From Glandiceps talaboti (taxonomy: Eukaryota > Hemichordata > Enteropneusta > Spengelidae), in assembly GCF_964340395.1 (NCBI RefSeq), contig NC_135555.1, forward strand, positions 51,001 to 115,000: a stretch of 64,000 nucleotides of DNA, read 5' to 3'. Of this stretch, positions 37,301 through 40,975 are shown piece by piece (position 1 is the first letter of the stretch; each line of letters begins with the position of its first letter). Position numbers and translations under genes: made by a program. The notes under the pieces were generated by a model. That model was not told the origin of the DNA, made no database searches, and saw nothing but the letters and a program-made list of their open reading frames with translations.

Positions 37301-37808
37301 CATGAAGCTAAGTTGGTTATCTTGAATCTACCGGGTCCTCCCAAGAACAGAGCAGGAGATGCTAACTGTATCCTTTACATGCTGTTGTCATTGTCATTGT
37401 ACTTGGGTGTGCAGTTTGCAGAATCCAATTATTTCATGAGTGACACCCTGATTTAAAGTAATTATTGCAAATTTGACTGTTTAGGGCGAAGCCTATAGAA
37501 ATTATATTTAGAAGTGAACTGCCACACTTTTCCATCATTTTCCTATGGGCTTGACAGTTGTATTTAGAGGATGTCACTGTAGAAACAACATATTGTTCCT
37601 TAAATTGACTTAATTTCACTGTGAAAGTGAAGCTTTTTTTGTATGTTGACAAGCTGTTTCGTCAATGTTGTGTGTGCTGTGTGAAATCTTTATTCTTCTT
37701 AATGAATATGTACCAGACATTGAATTTCTAGAAGTGCTGACTGAGGGTATTGAGAGAGTGTTGATGGTAAGAGGAGGTGGTAGAGAAGTCATTACAATCT
37801 ACTCATAA
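1468..37808 (+). CDS. kcc: K-Cl cotransporter (SLC12A4-7 family), 3' 20 coding exons, N-terminus outside window
   Basis: Electroneutral K+ and Cl- symporter of the plasma membrane (cation-chloride cotransporter family), which sets intracellular chloride and cell volume. Joined exons: 1468-1653, 5170-5408, 9527-9732, 10234-10365, 11009-11107, 15836-15893, 18703-18996, 20155-20373, 20981-21085, 21382-21476, 22641-22720, 24589-24677, 24830-24936, 26600-26719, 27160-27249, 29593-29684, 31702-31809, 36441-36859, 37234-37367, 37717-37808. They total 2964 nt in one frame, 987 residues plus stop. Recognised by family blocks: [15 protein letters not shown] at the start, [18 protein letters not shown] (TM6 ion-binding region), [50 protein letters not shown] and C-terminal VITIYS. 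The exon set is complete from TM3 onward; only the upstream N-terminal exons are missing. Which vertebrate paralogue it matches best cannot be said; an invertebrate single-copy KCC is likely. Introns 5, 14, 15 and 19 as counted here are U12-type. Confidence 0.96.
2241..3137. repeat. Minisatellite, 38-bp unit with shorter variants
   Basis: About 25 degenerate tandem copies built around AGTCTAAACTAGAT followed by ATATTATGACTTAGATAGTA. The 38-bp register is clear at 2353-2580; variants of about 30 bp follow. Lies in the KCC intron after exon A. Confidence 0.95.
3138..5169. other. KCC intron, mostly unique; one internal repeat
   Basis: A segment of about 65 bp (GGGGTTTCAGTAGAAGCAAT followed by CTGATTAAAATTTGAT) occurs at about 3653-3702 and again at 4587-4636. 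A shorter inverted copy lies at about 4745-4775, suggesting a degraded mobile element between. Positions 4080-4560 are more GC-rich but not coding in any frame I recognise. A 50-bp direct duplication lies at 4868-4945. Confidence 0.4.
5170..5408 (+). CDS. kcc: KCC exon B (TM4-TM5)
   Basis: Acceptor ttattgcag, donor gtaagt. Enters in phase 0 and leaves with 2 nt of a codon. Encodes MYMAP-like [21 protein letters not shown] and a long hydrophobic stretch containing [14 protein letters not shown], as in KCC TM4-TM5. Confidence 0.95.
6045..8650 (-). mobile_element. Degenerate RTE-type non-LTR retrotransposon, antisense to KCC
   Basis: Read on the - strand from about 8640: endonuclease N-terminus ([15 protein letters not shown]), endonuclease core [16 protein letters not shown] with [15 protein letters not shown] (7984-8253), linker and RT start [20 protein letters not shown] (7148-7435), RT motif [14 protein letters not shown] (6786-7025), catalytic YADD at 6719-6730, then a maturase-like [14 protein letters not shown] near 6450. 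It ends with a TGATGATGATGATGAC-like tail at 6055-6070, typical of RTE elements. Domain order is complete but stops and frameshifts are frequent, so it is dead. It lies in the intron after KCC exon B. Confidence 0.85.
6479..6545 (-). repeat. tRNA-like sequence (SINE head or tRNA fossil) inside the LINE
   Basis: On the - strand it contains an A-box-like GGGTGAATGGTTAGCGTGAT and a B-box-like GCAGGTTCGAGCC, spaced as in a tRNA. It interrupts the LINE between the YADD motif and the 3' region. No clean cloverleaf was drawn, so a functional tRNA is not claimed. Confidence 0.45.
8651..9526. repeat. Two-copy tandem duplication of about 170 bp, within intron
   Basis: Positions about 8968-9133 and 9138-9304 are near-identical (both start ACTTAAGGACCCA shortly after TTATGACT and end CTTTAAAATCAAAGTTTT). 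The rest of 8651-9526 is unremarkable intron leading to the acceptor at 9526. Confidence 0.9.
9527..9732 (+). CDS. kcc: KCC exon C (large extracellular loop)
   Basis: Acceptor ttacag, donor gtaagt. Encodes the long extracellular loop between TM5 and TM6 that is diagnostic of KCCs as opposed to NKCCs. It has four cysteines (YC, PC, YC, TC contexts), which in the family form loop disulfides, and two N-glycosylation sequons (NYT, NLT). It ends in [10 protein letters not shown], matching the family IPG-ASG block. Confidence 0.93.
9733..10233. repeat. (TG)n/(TCTG)n tract with composite-family sequence
   Basis: Low-complexity TGTC and TG runs (9880-10110), then a piece of the composite repeat family (TTGCCCTTGGTATTTGATGG). 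Long open frames here are artefacts of the simple repeat. Confidence 0.8.
10234..10365 (+). CDS. kcc: KCC exon D (TM6)
   Basis: Acceptor gttacag, donor gtgagt. Encodes the end of the extracellular loop and the start of TM6 ([15 protein letters not shown]), where the family binds K+ and Cl-. The last roughly 45 bases plus the donor are repeated three more times downstream in the intron (see repeat at 10385-10575). Confidence 0.95.
10385..10575 (+). repeat. Three degraded tandem copies of KCC exon D 3' end and donor
   Basis: A 65-bp unit starts at 10320 inside the exon and recurs at 10385, 10450 and 10514. Each has ACATCATTTACAGT, a form of CTGTTAGCCATTTTC and the following donor region: GGTGAGTTTCTATG in the exon, TTGTAAGTTTCTATG in copy 2, GCTAAGTTTCTATG in copy 3, none in copy 4. 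Copies diverge progressively. Confidence 0.9.
11009..11107 (+). CDS. kcc: KCC exon E (TM6-TM7), U12 donor
   Basis: Acceptor ccaacag. Encodes [20 protein letters not shown] and [12 protein letters not shown]. The open frame runs on into the intron, but family alignment and phase place the end at 11107, with the U12-type donor gtatcctttg. The single T left over joins AT of the next exon to make the tyrosine of YLSSV. Confidence 0.93.
11108..11117 (+). promoter_or_regulatory. U12-type 5' splice site (KCC intron after exon E)
   Basis: GTATCCTTTG matches the U12 donor consensus RTATCCTTT. The same intron has branch-like TGCCTTGAC at 15817-15825, 12 nt before the 3' exon, which is in the range known for U12 introns. 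Phase 1. Confidence 0.88.
11135..11560. repeat. 23-bp minisatellite beside a U12 donor
   Basis: About 18 copies of CTTGTCTATTGTCTGGTACC-AGT and a variant ending CTAATGGT. The variants alternate so that a 69-bp (three-unit) higher-order period is visible at the start. The array begins about 20 nt after the U12 5' splice site of exon E. Confidence 0.95.
11630..12655 (+). repeat. Composite repeat family B, near full-length copy
   Basis: Starts TTTTAGCACACTGA, contains (TG)n, GACTTAAAGTCAAAACC and modules with ATGCAAAT-like and CCTAGCAACAAGACCA. It ends near GTGTTACAACGCAATTGGCG. The same order of modules recurs at 30275-31645 and 47083-48075. No coding capacity or terminal inverted repeats seen; class unknown. 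Confidence 0.75.
12656..13720. other. KCC intron, nothing recognised
   Basis: Contains (CATT)n at 12660-12690; otherwise unique-looking AT-rich intron with no coding or repeat signal I can support. Confidence 0.4.
13724..14598. repeat. 33-bp palindrome-rich minisatellite (AGGAATCCT family)
   Basis: About 27 copies of AGGAATCCTATTGTATTCCT followed by AAAAGAATCCTAT, with variants (TTCAAGAATCC, TAATGGTATTCC). Each unit contains the near-inverted words GGAATCC/GGATTCC-type, so strands can fold on themselves. A higher-order pattern of variant blocks repeats through the array. Confidence 0.95.
14605..15315 (+). repeat. Composite family B, 5'-truncated copy
   Basis: Carries the ATATGCAAATTAGGTCTAAA module, then repeated CCTAGCA/CCCATAGCAACAGCCAAA modules, and ends ACAATGGCATTGGTGCTATT. 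Confidence 0.75.
15836..15893 (+). CDS. kcc: KCC exon F (58 nt, short)
   Basis: A small exon. It was recognised because the frame from 11107 continues as [20 protein letters not shown], which matches the KCC block between TM7 and the next loop. Acceptor gaatcag, donor gtaagt. It leaves AA, completed by G of the next exon to give lysine, then FGES. Confidence 0.93.
16085..16720 (+). repeat. Three to four diverged ~170-bp modules related to family B
   Basis: Repeated CCAAAACTACTGGG, GATGAGCAGATATAAGTTTG and ATGCAAATTAGGTCTAAA motifs in the same order. These are the internal modules of composite family B expanded locally. Confidence 0.75.
16721..17539. other. KCC intron with short inverted repeat
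   Basis: CCTCGGATGTTC (about 17427-17438) and its inverse GAACATCCGAGG (about 17484-17495) flank 45 bp. Nothing coding recognised; a short degenerate element is possible. Confidence 0.4.
17540..18480 (+). repeat. Repeat family A, about five tandem ~170-bp copies
   Basis: Each copy has ATTTGCATAATTAATGATTT, AGTAATTAGGCTATATCTTA, a TTCAAATTC/ACTTGGTACATAC block and a CACATG block. Relatives lie at 38385-38780 (+), 61640-62270 (-) and 40-330. The octamer-like ATTTGCAT recurs in most copies. Confidence 0.85.
18518..18769 (+). repeat. 126-bp direct duplication of acceptor and 5' part of KCC exon G
   Basis: Units 18518-18643 and 18644-18769 are nearly identical. Each contains intron sequence, the acceptor TTCTTTGTAG and the first 67 nt of the exon. 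The unit borders are the related words CTGATTAGTTCATT (intron) and CTGATTGGTTCATT (exon), which would explain unequal pairing. Only the second copy runs into the full exon. Confidence 0.95.
18703..18996 (+). CDS. kcc: KCC exon G (TM8-TM10)
   Basis: Acceptor ttgtag, donor gtaaga. Encodes [20 protein letters not shown], then [20 protein letters not shown] and [20 protein letters not shown], all strongly conserved in KCCs. An almost identical acceptor plus exon start lies 126 bp upstream (18577), but that copy reaches a stop and has no donor, so the downstream copy is taken as the real exon. Confidence 0.95.
19225..19622. repeat. 45-bp minisatellite
   Basis: About eight to nine copies of GAAGGTAGAATGCCCCTCGG followed by GTTCAAATTTCACTGAATG, with small indels. 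Lies in the intron after exon G; 19623-20154 beyond it holds nothing recognised. Confidence 0.95.
20155..20373 (+). CDS. kcc: KCC exon H (TM11-TM12)
   Basis: Acceptor atttcag, donor gtaagt. With ATG split across the junction it reads [20 protein letters not shown], then [20 protein letters not shown] and IYKYIEYRG. This is the end of the membrane domain and the start of the cytosolic C-terminal domain. A diverged copy of the exon's 3' end and donor lies at 20555-20640. Confidence 0.95.
20555..20640 (+). repeat. Degraded copy of the 3' end and donor of KCC exon H
   Basis: GTACTATGCATTGGTAGCT, then GTGTATTTACAAATCTATTG and AATATAGAGGGTAAGG repeat the end of exon 20155-20373 with its donor, about 260 bp downstream. 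The middle is rearranged (a TAATATTTAGC insertion), and no acceptor frame is kept. Confidence 0.85.
20981..21085 (+). CDS. kcc: KCC exon I
   Basis: Acceptor attattag, donor gtaaga. Encodes [20 protein letters not shown] and NPPHTKNWR, the highly conserved start of the KCC cytosolic domain. Confidence 0.96.
21382..21476 (+). CDS. kcc: KCC exon J
   Basis: Acceptor ttcttag, donor gtaagt. Encodes [20 protein letters not shown] and [10 protein letters not shown], matching the family PQVLV...TSQLKAGKG block. Confidence 0.95.
21640..22315. repeat. Scattered relatives of the AGGAATCCT minisatellite
   Basis: TATCCTATAGGATCCTATAG at about 21650, TATAGGAATCCTTTAGTATT at 21735 and GGGAATCCTATAGGATTTCT at about 22268 are degenerate units of the 33-bp array at 13724-14598. 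They lie in a different intron, separated by unique sequence. Confidence 0.7.
22641..22720 (+). CDS. kcc: KCC exon K
   Basis: Acceptor actgacag, donor gtaagt. Encodes [20 protein letters not shown] followed by AQAAKL, the KGLTIVGSVLEG block of KCCs. 80 nt. Confidence 0.94.
22868..23461 (+). mobile_element. CR1/L2-type LINE, 5'-truncated 3' end
   Basis: A 128-codon open frame (22888-23274) encodes the C-terminal LINE block: [49 protein letters not shown] and [10 protein letters not shown], ending in a stop. The 3'UTR ends with TAATGCGCTCTATAAGAAAT and an (ATT)-rich tail, typical of CR1/L2-like elements. No stops in this piece, so the insertion may be fairly recent. It sits in the intron after KCC exon K, same strand. 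Confidence 0.9.
23462..24588. repeat. Intron with (CATA)n and (CA)n microsatellites
   Basis: (CATG/CATA)n at about 23870-23967 and (CA)n at 24258-24284. The rest of the stretch holds nothing I recognise. Confidence 0.85.
24589..24677 (+). CDS. kcc: KCC exon L
   Basis: Acceptor ctctcag, donor gtgagt. Encodes [20 protein letters not shown] and [10 protein letters not shown], matching the segment that precedes the family [11 protein letters not shown] block. Confidence 0.93.
24830..24936 (+). CDS. kcc: KCC exon M
   Basis: Acceptor acacccag, donor gtacaa. Encodes [20 protein letters not shown] followed by [25 protein letters not shown] is invariant in KCCs. Confidence 0.95.
24999..26113. mobile_element. 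Non-autonomous DNA transposon, ~1.1 kb, long TIRs
   Basis: Both ends begin CATAGACCCTCCACCCACAG followed by GATA(T/A)GCAACTGC, inverted, with one mismatch in 33 bp. Similarity continues inward for about 100 bp (TTTGCATACATTAAG in both arms). The flanks carry an exact 7-bp direct repeat GAGATAT (24992-24998 and 26114-26120), a likely target-site duplication. No transposase is encoded. The superfamily is not assigned. Confidence 0.88.
26335..26402 (+). repeat. Degraded copy of the acceptor region and start of KCC exon N
   Basis: GCACTTATTCACTGACTTAT and GATTCTGTTTGAATGGTGTC-AGCTAAT mirror the true acceptor region (26567 onward: CACTTACTCACTGACTTG, GATTCTGTACGAATGGTGTC). In this copy the AG before the exon start is lost (TGGATTCTG), so it should not splice. 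Confidence 0.85.
26600..26719 (+). CDS. kcc: KCC exon N, U12 donor
   Basis: Acceptor tgtgtag. Encodes [20 protein letters not shown] and GTIDVWWIV. The donor gtatcctttt is U12-type, and C plus AT of the next exon makes the histidine of VHDGG. A degraded copy of the acceptor and exon start lies 232 bp upstream at 26335-26402. Confidence 0.95.
26720..26729 (+). promoter_or_regulatory. U12-type 5' splice site (KCC intron after exon N)
   Basis: GTATCCTTTT is a perfect U12 donor. The branch motif TTCTTTAAC at 27134-27142 has its branch A 19 nt before the exon. The intron is 440 bp and phase 1. Confidence 0.92.
27160..27249 (+). CDS. kcc: KCC exon O, U12 donor
   Basis: Acceptor tttcccag, with a U12 branch-point motif TTCTTTAAC at 27134-27142. 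Encodes [20 protein letters not shown] and SLRIFTVA. The donor gtatcctttt is U12-type. Confidence 0.95.
27250..27259 (+). promoter_or_regulatory. U12-type 5' splice site (KCC intron after exon O)
   Basis: GTATCCTTTT is a perfect U12 donor. Branch-like TCAACTTAAC at 29570-29579 lies 15 nt before the exon. Phase 1; the intron contains the 49-bp minisatellite. Confidence 0.9.
27482..29114. repeat. 49-bp minisatellite, about 33 copies
   Basis: Unit GTGGTTTATTTACCCAGTAT then AGAAATGAATACAAACCATG and CTGAGATAA. Copies are near-identical, with recurring alternatives CAGTATAG/CACTATAG and AAATG/AAGTG that mark copy types. 1.6 kb inside a U12-type intron of KCC, starting 230 bp after the donor. Confidence 0.98.
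29115..29592. other. End of U12 intron before KCC exon P
   Basis: Unique-looking AT-rich sequence; only the branch-point motif near 29573-29579 and the acceptor are recognised. Confidence 0.5.
29593..29684 (+). CDS. kcc: KCC exon P
   Basis: Acceptor ttgcacag with branch-like ACTTAAC at 29573-29579; donor gtaagt. Encodes [20 protein letters not shown] and [11 protein letters not shown], the DNSIQMKKDL block of the family. Confidence 0.95.
29743..30207. repeat. 41-bp minisatellite with internal inverted words
   Basis: About 11 copies of GGTGGCACAACTTATCAGCT followed by CTCTGAAGTTTTGGCTGATA. Each unit holds TATCAGC and its inverse GCTGATA about 20 bp apart, so each could form a small hairpin. 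Confidence 0.95.
30275..31645 (+). repeat. Composite family B, longest copy
   Basis: Starts TTAGCACAACTGAACTGACA; then TCTG-rich tract, GCCAGACCGATTGCCTTGTT, CTACTGGGCAGATTGGTCTG, two ATATGCAAATTAGG modules and a series of CCTAGCAAC.../CCCATAGCAACAGCCAAA modules; ends near GTTGTGCTACATTGGCAATA. 1.37 kb, no coding capacity. Confidence 0.8.
31702..31809 (+). CDS. kcc: KCC exon Q (regulatory threonine site 1)
   Basis: Acceptor gatgcatag, donor gtaagt. Encodes [20 protein letters not shown] and [15 protein letters not shown]. The threonine in KLTRK aligns with the WNK-SPAK-controlled site (Thr906 in mammalian KCC2), a known inhibitory phosphosite of the family. Confidence 0.94.
31810..32794. other. 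KCC intron, nothing recognised
   Basis: The frame of exon Q continues open for about 45 codons past the donor, which is chance. No repeat or coding signal supported. Confidence 0.4.
32795..32965 (+). repeat. Composite family B head with (TG)n
   Basis: TTTTAGCACAGCTAAACTGA, GGTTCAGTAGTGCCATAGGC, (TG)20 at about 32844-32883, then ATGACTTAAAGTTAAA and CCAGACCGATTGCCTTGGTG. 5' fragment only. Confidence 0.8.
33295..33560 (-). mobile_element. CR1/L2-type LINE RT fragment (3' part)
   Basis: On the - strand two overlapping frames give [20 protein letters not shown] and [20 protein letters not shown] with [14 protein letters not shown], the C-terminal RT block of CR1-like LINEs. Probably the same insertion as 34490-34830. 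Confidence 0.75.
33545..34470 (+). repeat. Three nested composite family B heads
   Basis: Heads start at about 33550 (CACAACTGAACTGAGGTTCA), 33941 (TTAGCACAGCTGAATTAAAT) and 34144 (TTAGCATAACTGAACTAATG). Each is followed by a TG/TCTG tract and ACTTAAA-type module. Together they appear to split one antisense LINE. Confidence 0.75.
34490..34830 (-). mobile_element. CR1/L2-type LINE RT fragment (central part)
   Basis: On the - strand: [20 protein letters not shown], then [19 protein letters not shown] after a frameshift, the RT motif that precedes the block found at 33295-33560. Order and strand fit one interrupted element. Confidence 0.75.
34831..35640. other. KCC intron with a small LINE remnant
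   Basis: At about 35455-35510 the + strand reads [19 protein letters not shown], resembling the KSxGPDG-P RT start motif of LINEs. The rest is unrecognised. Confidence 0.45.
35648..36040. mobile_element. Large foldback element
   Basis: Left arm about 35648-35810 and right arm about 35872-36036 are inverted copies, about 80 percent alike by eye. Landmarks: CATCAGACCATGGA, GGAACCTGTTACAAA, ATGGATTAATA-type, TTGATAAGAACAG. The loop is about 60 bp. No coding capacity; MITE-like. Confidence 0.85.
36150..36340 (+). repeat. Two degraded copies of the acceptor region of KCC exon R
   Basis: TTTTCTATCAGGTACAAC (junction near 36176) and TTCTAAATTTATCAGGTACA (junction near 36321) mirror the true ATCTGAATTTATCAGGTACA-GCA at 36440. 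Spacing is 145 and 119 bp. A LINE-like 3' tail (TATTGAATTGAATTGAATT, about 36222-36241) lies between them. Shared upstream words TGCACAAAGGACAA/TGCAAAGGACAATGA support a common unit. Confidence 0.75.
36441..36859 (+). CDS. kcc: KCC exon R (acidic linker)
   Basis: Acceptor atttatcag, donor gtaagt. 419 nt, phase 0 in. Encodes a Glu/Asp-rich, low-complexity linker beginning [12 protein letters not shown] and ending [17 protein letters not shown], which joins to the conserved [12 protein letters not shown] in the next exon. The linker is much more acidic than the vertebrate counterpart, and no LTW-type second phosphosite is visible. Confidence 0.88.
36860..37233. other. KCC intron, TTGATTGA-rich
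   Basis: Many GATTGATTGA-type words at 36995-37160; no other feature. Confidence 0.6.
37234..37367 (+). CDS. kcc: KCC exon S, U12 donor
   Basis: Acceptor gttatcag. Encodes [20 protein letters not shown] and [18 protein letters not shown]. The donor gtatccttta is U12-type; T plus AC makes the tyrosine of NYIEFLEVL. Confidence 0.95.
37368..37377 (+). promoter_or_regulatory. U12-type 5' splice site (last KCC intron)
   Basis: GTATCCTTTA is a U12 donor. Branch-like TTCTTCTTAAT at 37693-37703 lies 15 nt before the exon. The intron is 349 bp and phase 1. Confidence 0.9.
37717..37808 (+). CDS. kcc: KCC terminal coding exon
   Basis: Acceptor gtaccag, with branch-like TTCTTAAT at 37696-37703. Encodes [20 protein letters not shown] and REVITIYS followed by TAA at 37806-37808, the invariant KCC C-terminus. 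No polyadenylation signal close behind is convincing. Confidence 0.96.
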
Positions 37809-38384
37809 CAGATTACAACAATAATGGACCAGGGAAACAATTCATATTGGTGTTTGACATCAAAACAACTCAGCAGTAATGGTGGAATTTTGCAATGGTC
37901 AAAATAACAAACACAAATATAACTAATCAATGATTAAATCAAACTAATTTAAATAATTGAATTTGAAGTGTCCTGTGTTTTGCGATAGTAATTTAAACCA
38001 ATCTCAACTTAGAAAAGATGGAACAATGGAAGACAAGATAAGATAAGATAAGAGAAAGGAGATACCTCAGATGTGTTTTCTAAAATTTAACTCAGAGCTA
38101 GGTGTCTAATGACCCAACGCAACCATGGGTTATCTTTTATGTTTATTTAATATCTGTACCATTGTGTGTTTCGCTAATTTTTACAGTGGCAGACAAATAT
38201 CACTTGCTAAGGCTGTTATTTTGACATGTATGAAAAAAACGTAGTTTCTAATCTCAGAATTTTGATAGATTTTGCAAATAATCACTGACTTATGACGCAA
38301 AAAGACAACTTTTTCAAAATATTATAACCAAATTTTATATAGGGATGATTGAAGATTTGATAATGATTTAATTTCATACCTGAC
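37809..38384. other. Probable KCC 3'UTR and start of intergenic region
   Basis: (GATAA)n-like run at 38036-38056. No convincing polyadenylation signal near the stop; candidate AATAAA hexamers at 39905 and 42835 are too far to assign. Confidence 0.4.
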
Positions 38385-38780
38385 CATTTTTAGCTCCCAG
38401 AAGTGGTGCTGAAGAAATGTCAGGTGTCTGTGGGTCTGTCCATCTGTTGTTTGTCTGTATCATCAATATCTCAAAACCTCTGGTCTGTTTTAAATGACAT
38501 TGGTAGAGTCATTCTGTGAGCTAATGTGGAGAACTGATCAGGTACATTGGTAAACATCCTATTAACTATGTATTTGCATAAATAGTAACTTTGGTAATGA
38601 GGCTATATCTTCAGAATGCAAACTTCTTATAATTTTGTACACATGTTGATGATAACAAATCACATATAATCTGCAAAACTTCTTTATATAGCTCACAATT
38701 TTAATAAATTATTTGCATAATTAATGATTTTGGGGTAATTAGGCAATATTTTAAGTACGAAAGCGTCAAATTTCAAATAA
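38385..38780 (+). repeat. Repeat family A copy
   Basis: Begins TTTTTAGCTCCCAGAAG-like sequence, then ATTTGCATAAATAG, GGCTATATCTTCAGAATGCA and ATTATTTGCATAATTAATGA modules shared with 17540-18480. A further fragment (CTATAAATCTTCTTGATGTA) lies near 39190. Confidence 0.75.
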
Positions 38781-40530
38781 CTAGGTATGCTCATTTATTA
38801 TATACTACCAAACCAGAAAGACTATAAAGGTTCAATTAAATAGGTGACACAATATTTTTACATTTCAGGCAATTTTTTATTTTTTATGAATTGTATAGTC
38901 AAACAAAATACAGGCCACTGATACAGTGATAGTATGCACATACATAAAATGTTACATATTACACTGTAAACAAAGTTTTATGTTTGAATCTTCCTAGATT
39001 CATCTGATAAGGATGTTGATTATTTGTTCCCATTGAGATAAACTATCATTTTATATGCTTGCAGGCTATCATTGTCTGTATTTTGTTTTATGTAATTAGT
39101 AACAACAAATCTTGTGTGAGATGTAGAGACATCATGCTGCCTAATTTAAACTTTATGGTCACTCTAGTTTAGCATTTACAAAGTGCACATGTCCTATAAA
39201 TCTTCTTGATGTAGCTTTTAACTTTGCTGTGTCATTCAGGGGGTTTATTTGAAGCTGACAGTCAGAGAAAATGTTCATCTATTGTTGTCATGTGGCCTGC
39301 TACTTTGTATTTATGTACAAAGCTCCTAAACACAAGTCAAATATATATATATTTTGAACTCGTAATCAACAAAAGTAAACTGTGCTAACAACATAAAAGA
39401 TTGAACAGTGGAATAATCACAATCACCAGATAATTCCAATCTGTAAACATGAAATCATGATATAGAGCAAGAACAACATTTTGATCATTTTGATTTTCGG
39501 ACACAAATAGTGTACATTGTATTTGAGCTCAGACCACTAACTTTAGTGGTCTGTGATTTTAGCTTGATATGTTTAGTGAGTAACTGAATACATAATTACC
39601 AAATTGCTGTTTGTTTTTGATGAAAGAATTTTTTTTAATGCTTGCTAGCCTTAAAAATGTTTGTCAAAAATTTACACAATGTAATAGTTTAATTCTGTTA
39701 GAGCTAAAGTCAGCCTAATAGTGAGAAAGTAACCCAAGAGAGCACTTTAAGGGAGCACTTTAAGTTTATTTGGTTGAATATGAAGATATGAGGACACCAT
39801 GATTTTGTCAACATGGTCTGTAATTTTATAGGTATAGTTCATTGAAATACTGATTTATATGATAATTTGAAATATACATTCAATCAGTAAATGTTGGTCT
39901 AAAAAATAAATGTGACAGCAAAGCCAGAACTATAGGTATTATTGCACCTGTATGACAGACAGGCTCCATCATAGTTTATTTATTTTTCTTGCTCAGACAG
40001 GCATATTGATTGTTGTTTCAGTGTTCTTGCTTTTAATACAACTAACAGTATAGGACAGGTAACTATTGCTTGCAGGTAAATTAAATGTGACAAGTTATCA
40101 GAATCACCTTTAATACAGTGGCACAAACTGCAAGTCAGGTGCCATTTGTGACTAAAGTCAGTGTACAAAATACACACTAAAACTTATTGAGAAACAAATC
40201 TGAGTGGACACAGAGGTTATTTATACACAGAGGCTTAAAAACCAAAGTGGTGGTATTTTTTAGTTGGTACCCAAACATTTCTGTCATTATTACATTTTTA
40301 CATGTATATAAATTCCAGGTGAGAGCTGTACAAGTTACTAGGCATAATTCACCATGTTTTAGTACTTGGAATATGTATTTATCAATATGAAACAAAAGCC
40401 TGAGTAATCACCAAAATGTTGCAGATTGAGCACCTTGATTTCAAGTATTGCCATGTACTGGCAGTGAAGTCTTAAATCATTACAGATGTGTATTTCATTT
40501 TATGAAAGAAAGACTTTAGTGAGATATCGA
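38781..40530. other. Intergenic, nothing recognised
   Basis: AT-rich, with no coding frame or repeat structure that I can support apart from the short family A fragment near 39190. Confidence 0.4.
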
Positions 40531-40531
40531 A

Positions 40532-40975
40532 TTACCAAGTAAAGTTACTAAGGACCTATAATGCTTGGTTATGTAGGCCACTTATGCTGTTACCAAGTAA
40601 AGTTACTAAGGACCTATAATGCTTGGTTATGTAGGCCACTTATGCTGTTACCAAGTAAAGTTACTAAGGACCTATAATGCTTGGTTATGTAGGCCACTTA
40701 TGCTGTTACCAAGTAAAGTTACTAAGGACCTATAATGCTTGGTTATGTAGGCCACCTATGCTGTTACCATGTGAAGTTACTAAGGACCTATAATGCTTGG
40801 TTATGTAGGCCACCTATGCTGTTACCAAGTAAAGTTACTAAGGACCTATAATGCTTGGTTATGTAGGCCACTTATGCTGTTACCAAGTGAAGTTACTAAG
40901 GACCTATAATGCTGTTACCAAGTAAAGTTACTAAGGACCTATAATGCTTGGTTATGTAGGCTACTGTTACCATGT
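40532..40975. repeat. 58-bp minisatellite, about eight copies
   Basis: Unit TTACCAAGTAAAGTTACTAA then GGACCTATAATGCTTGGTTA and TGTAGGCCACTTATGCTG. Copies at 40532, 40590, 40648, 40706, 40764, 40822, then a 34-bp deleted one at 40880 and a final one. Almost identical copies suggest recent expansion. Confidence 0.97.
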
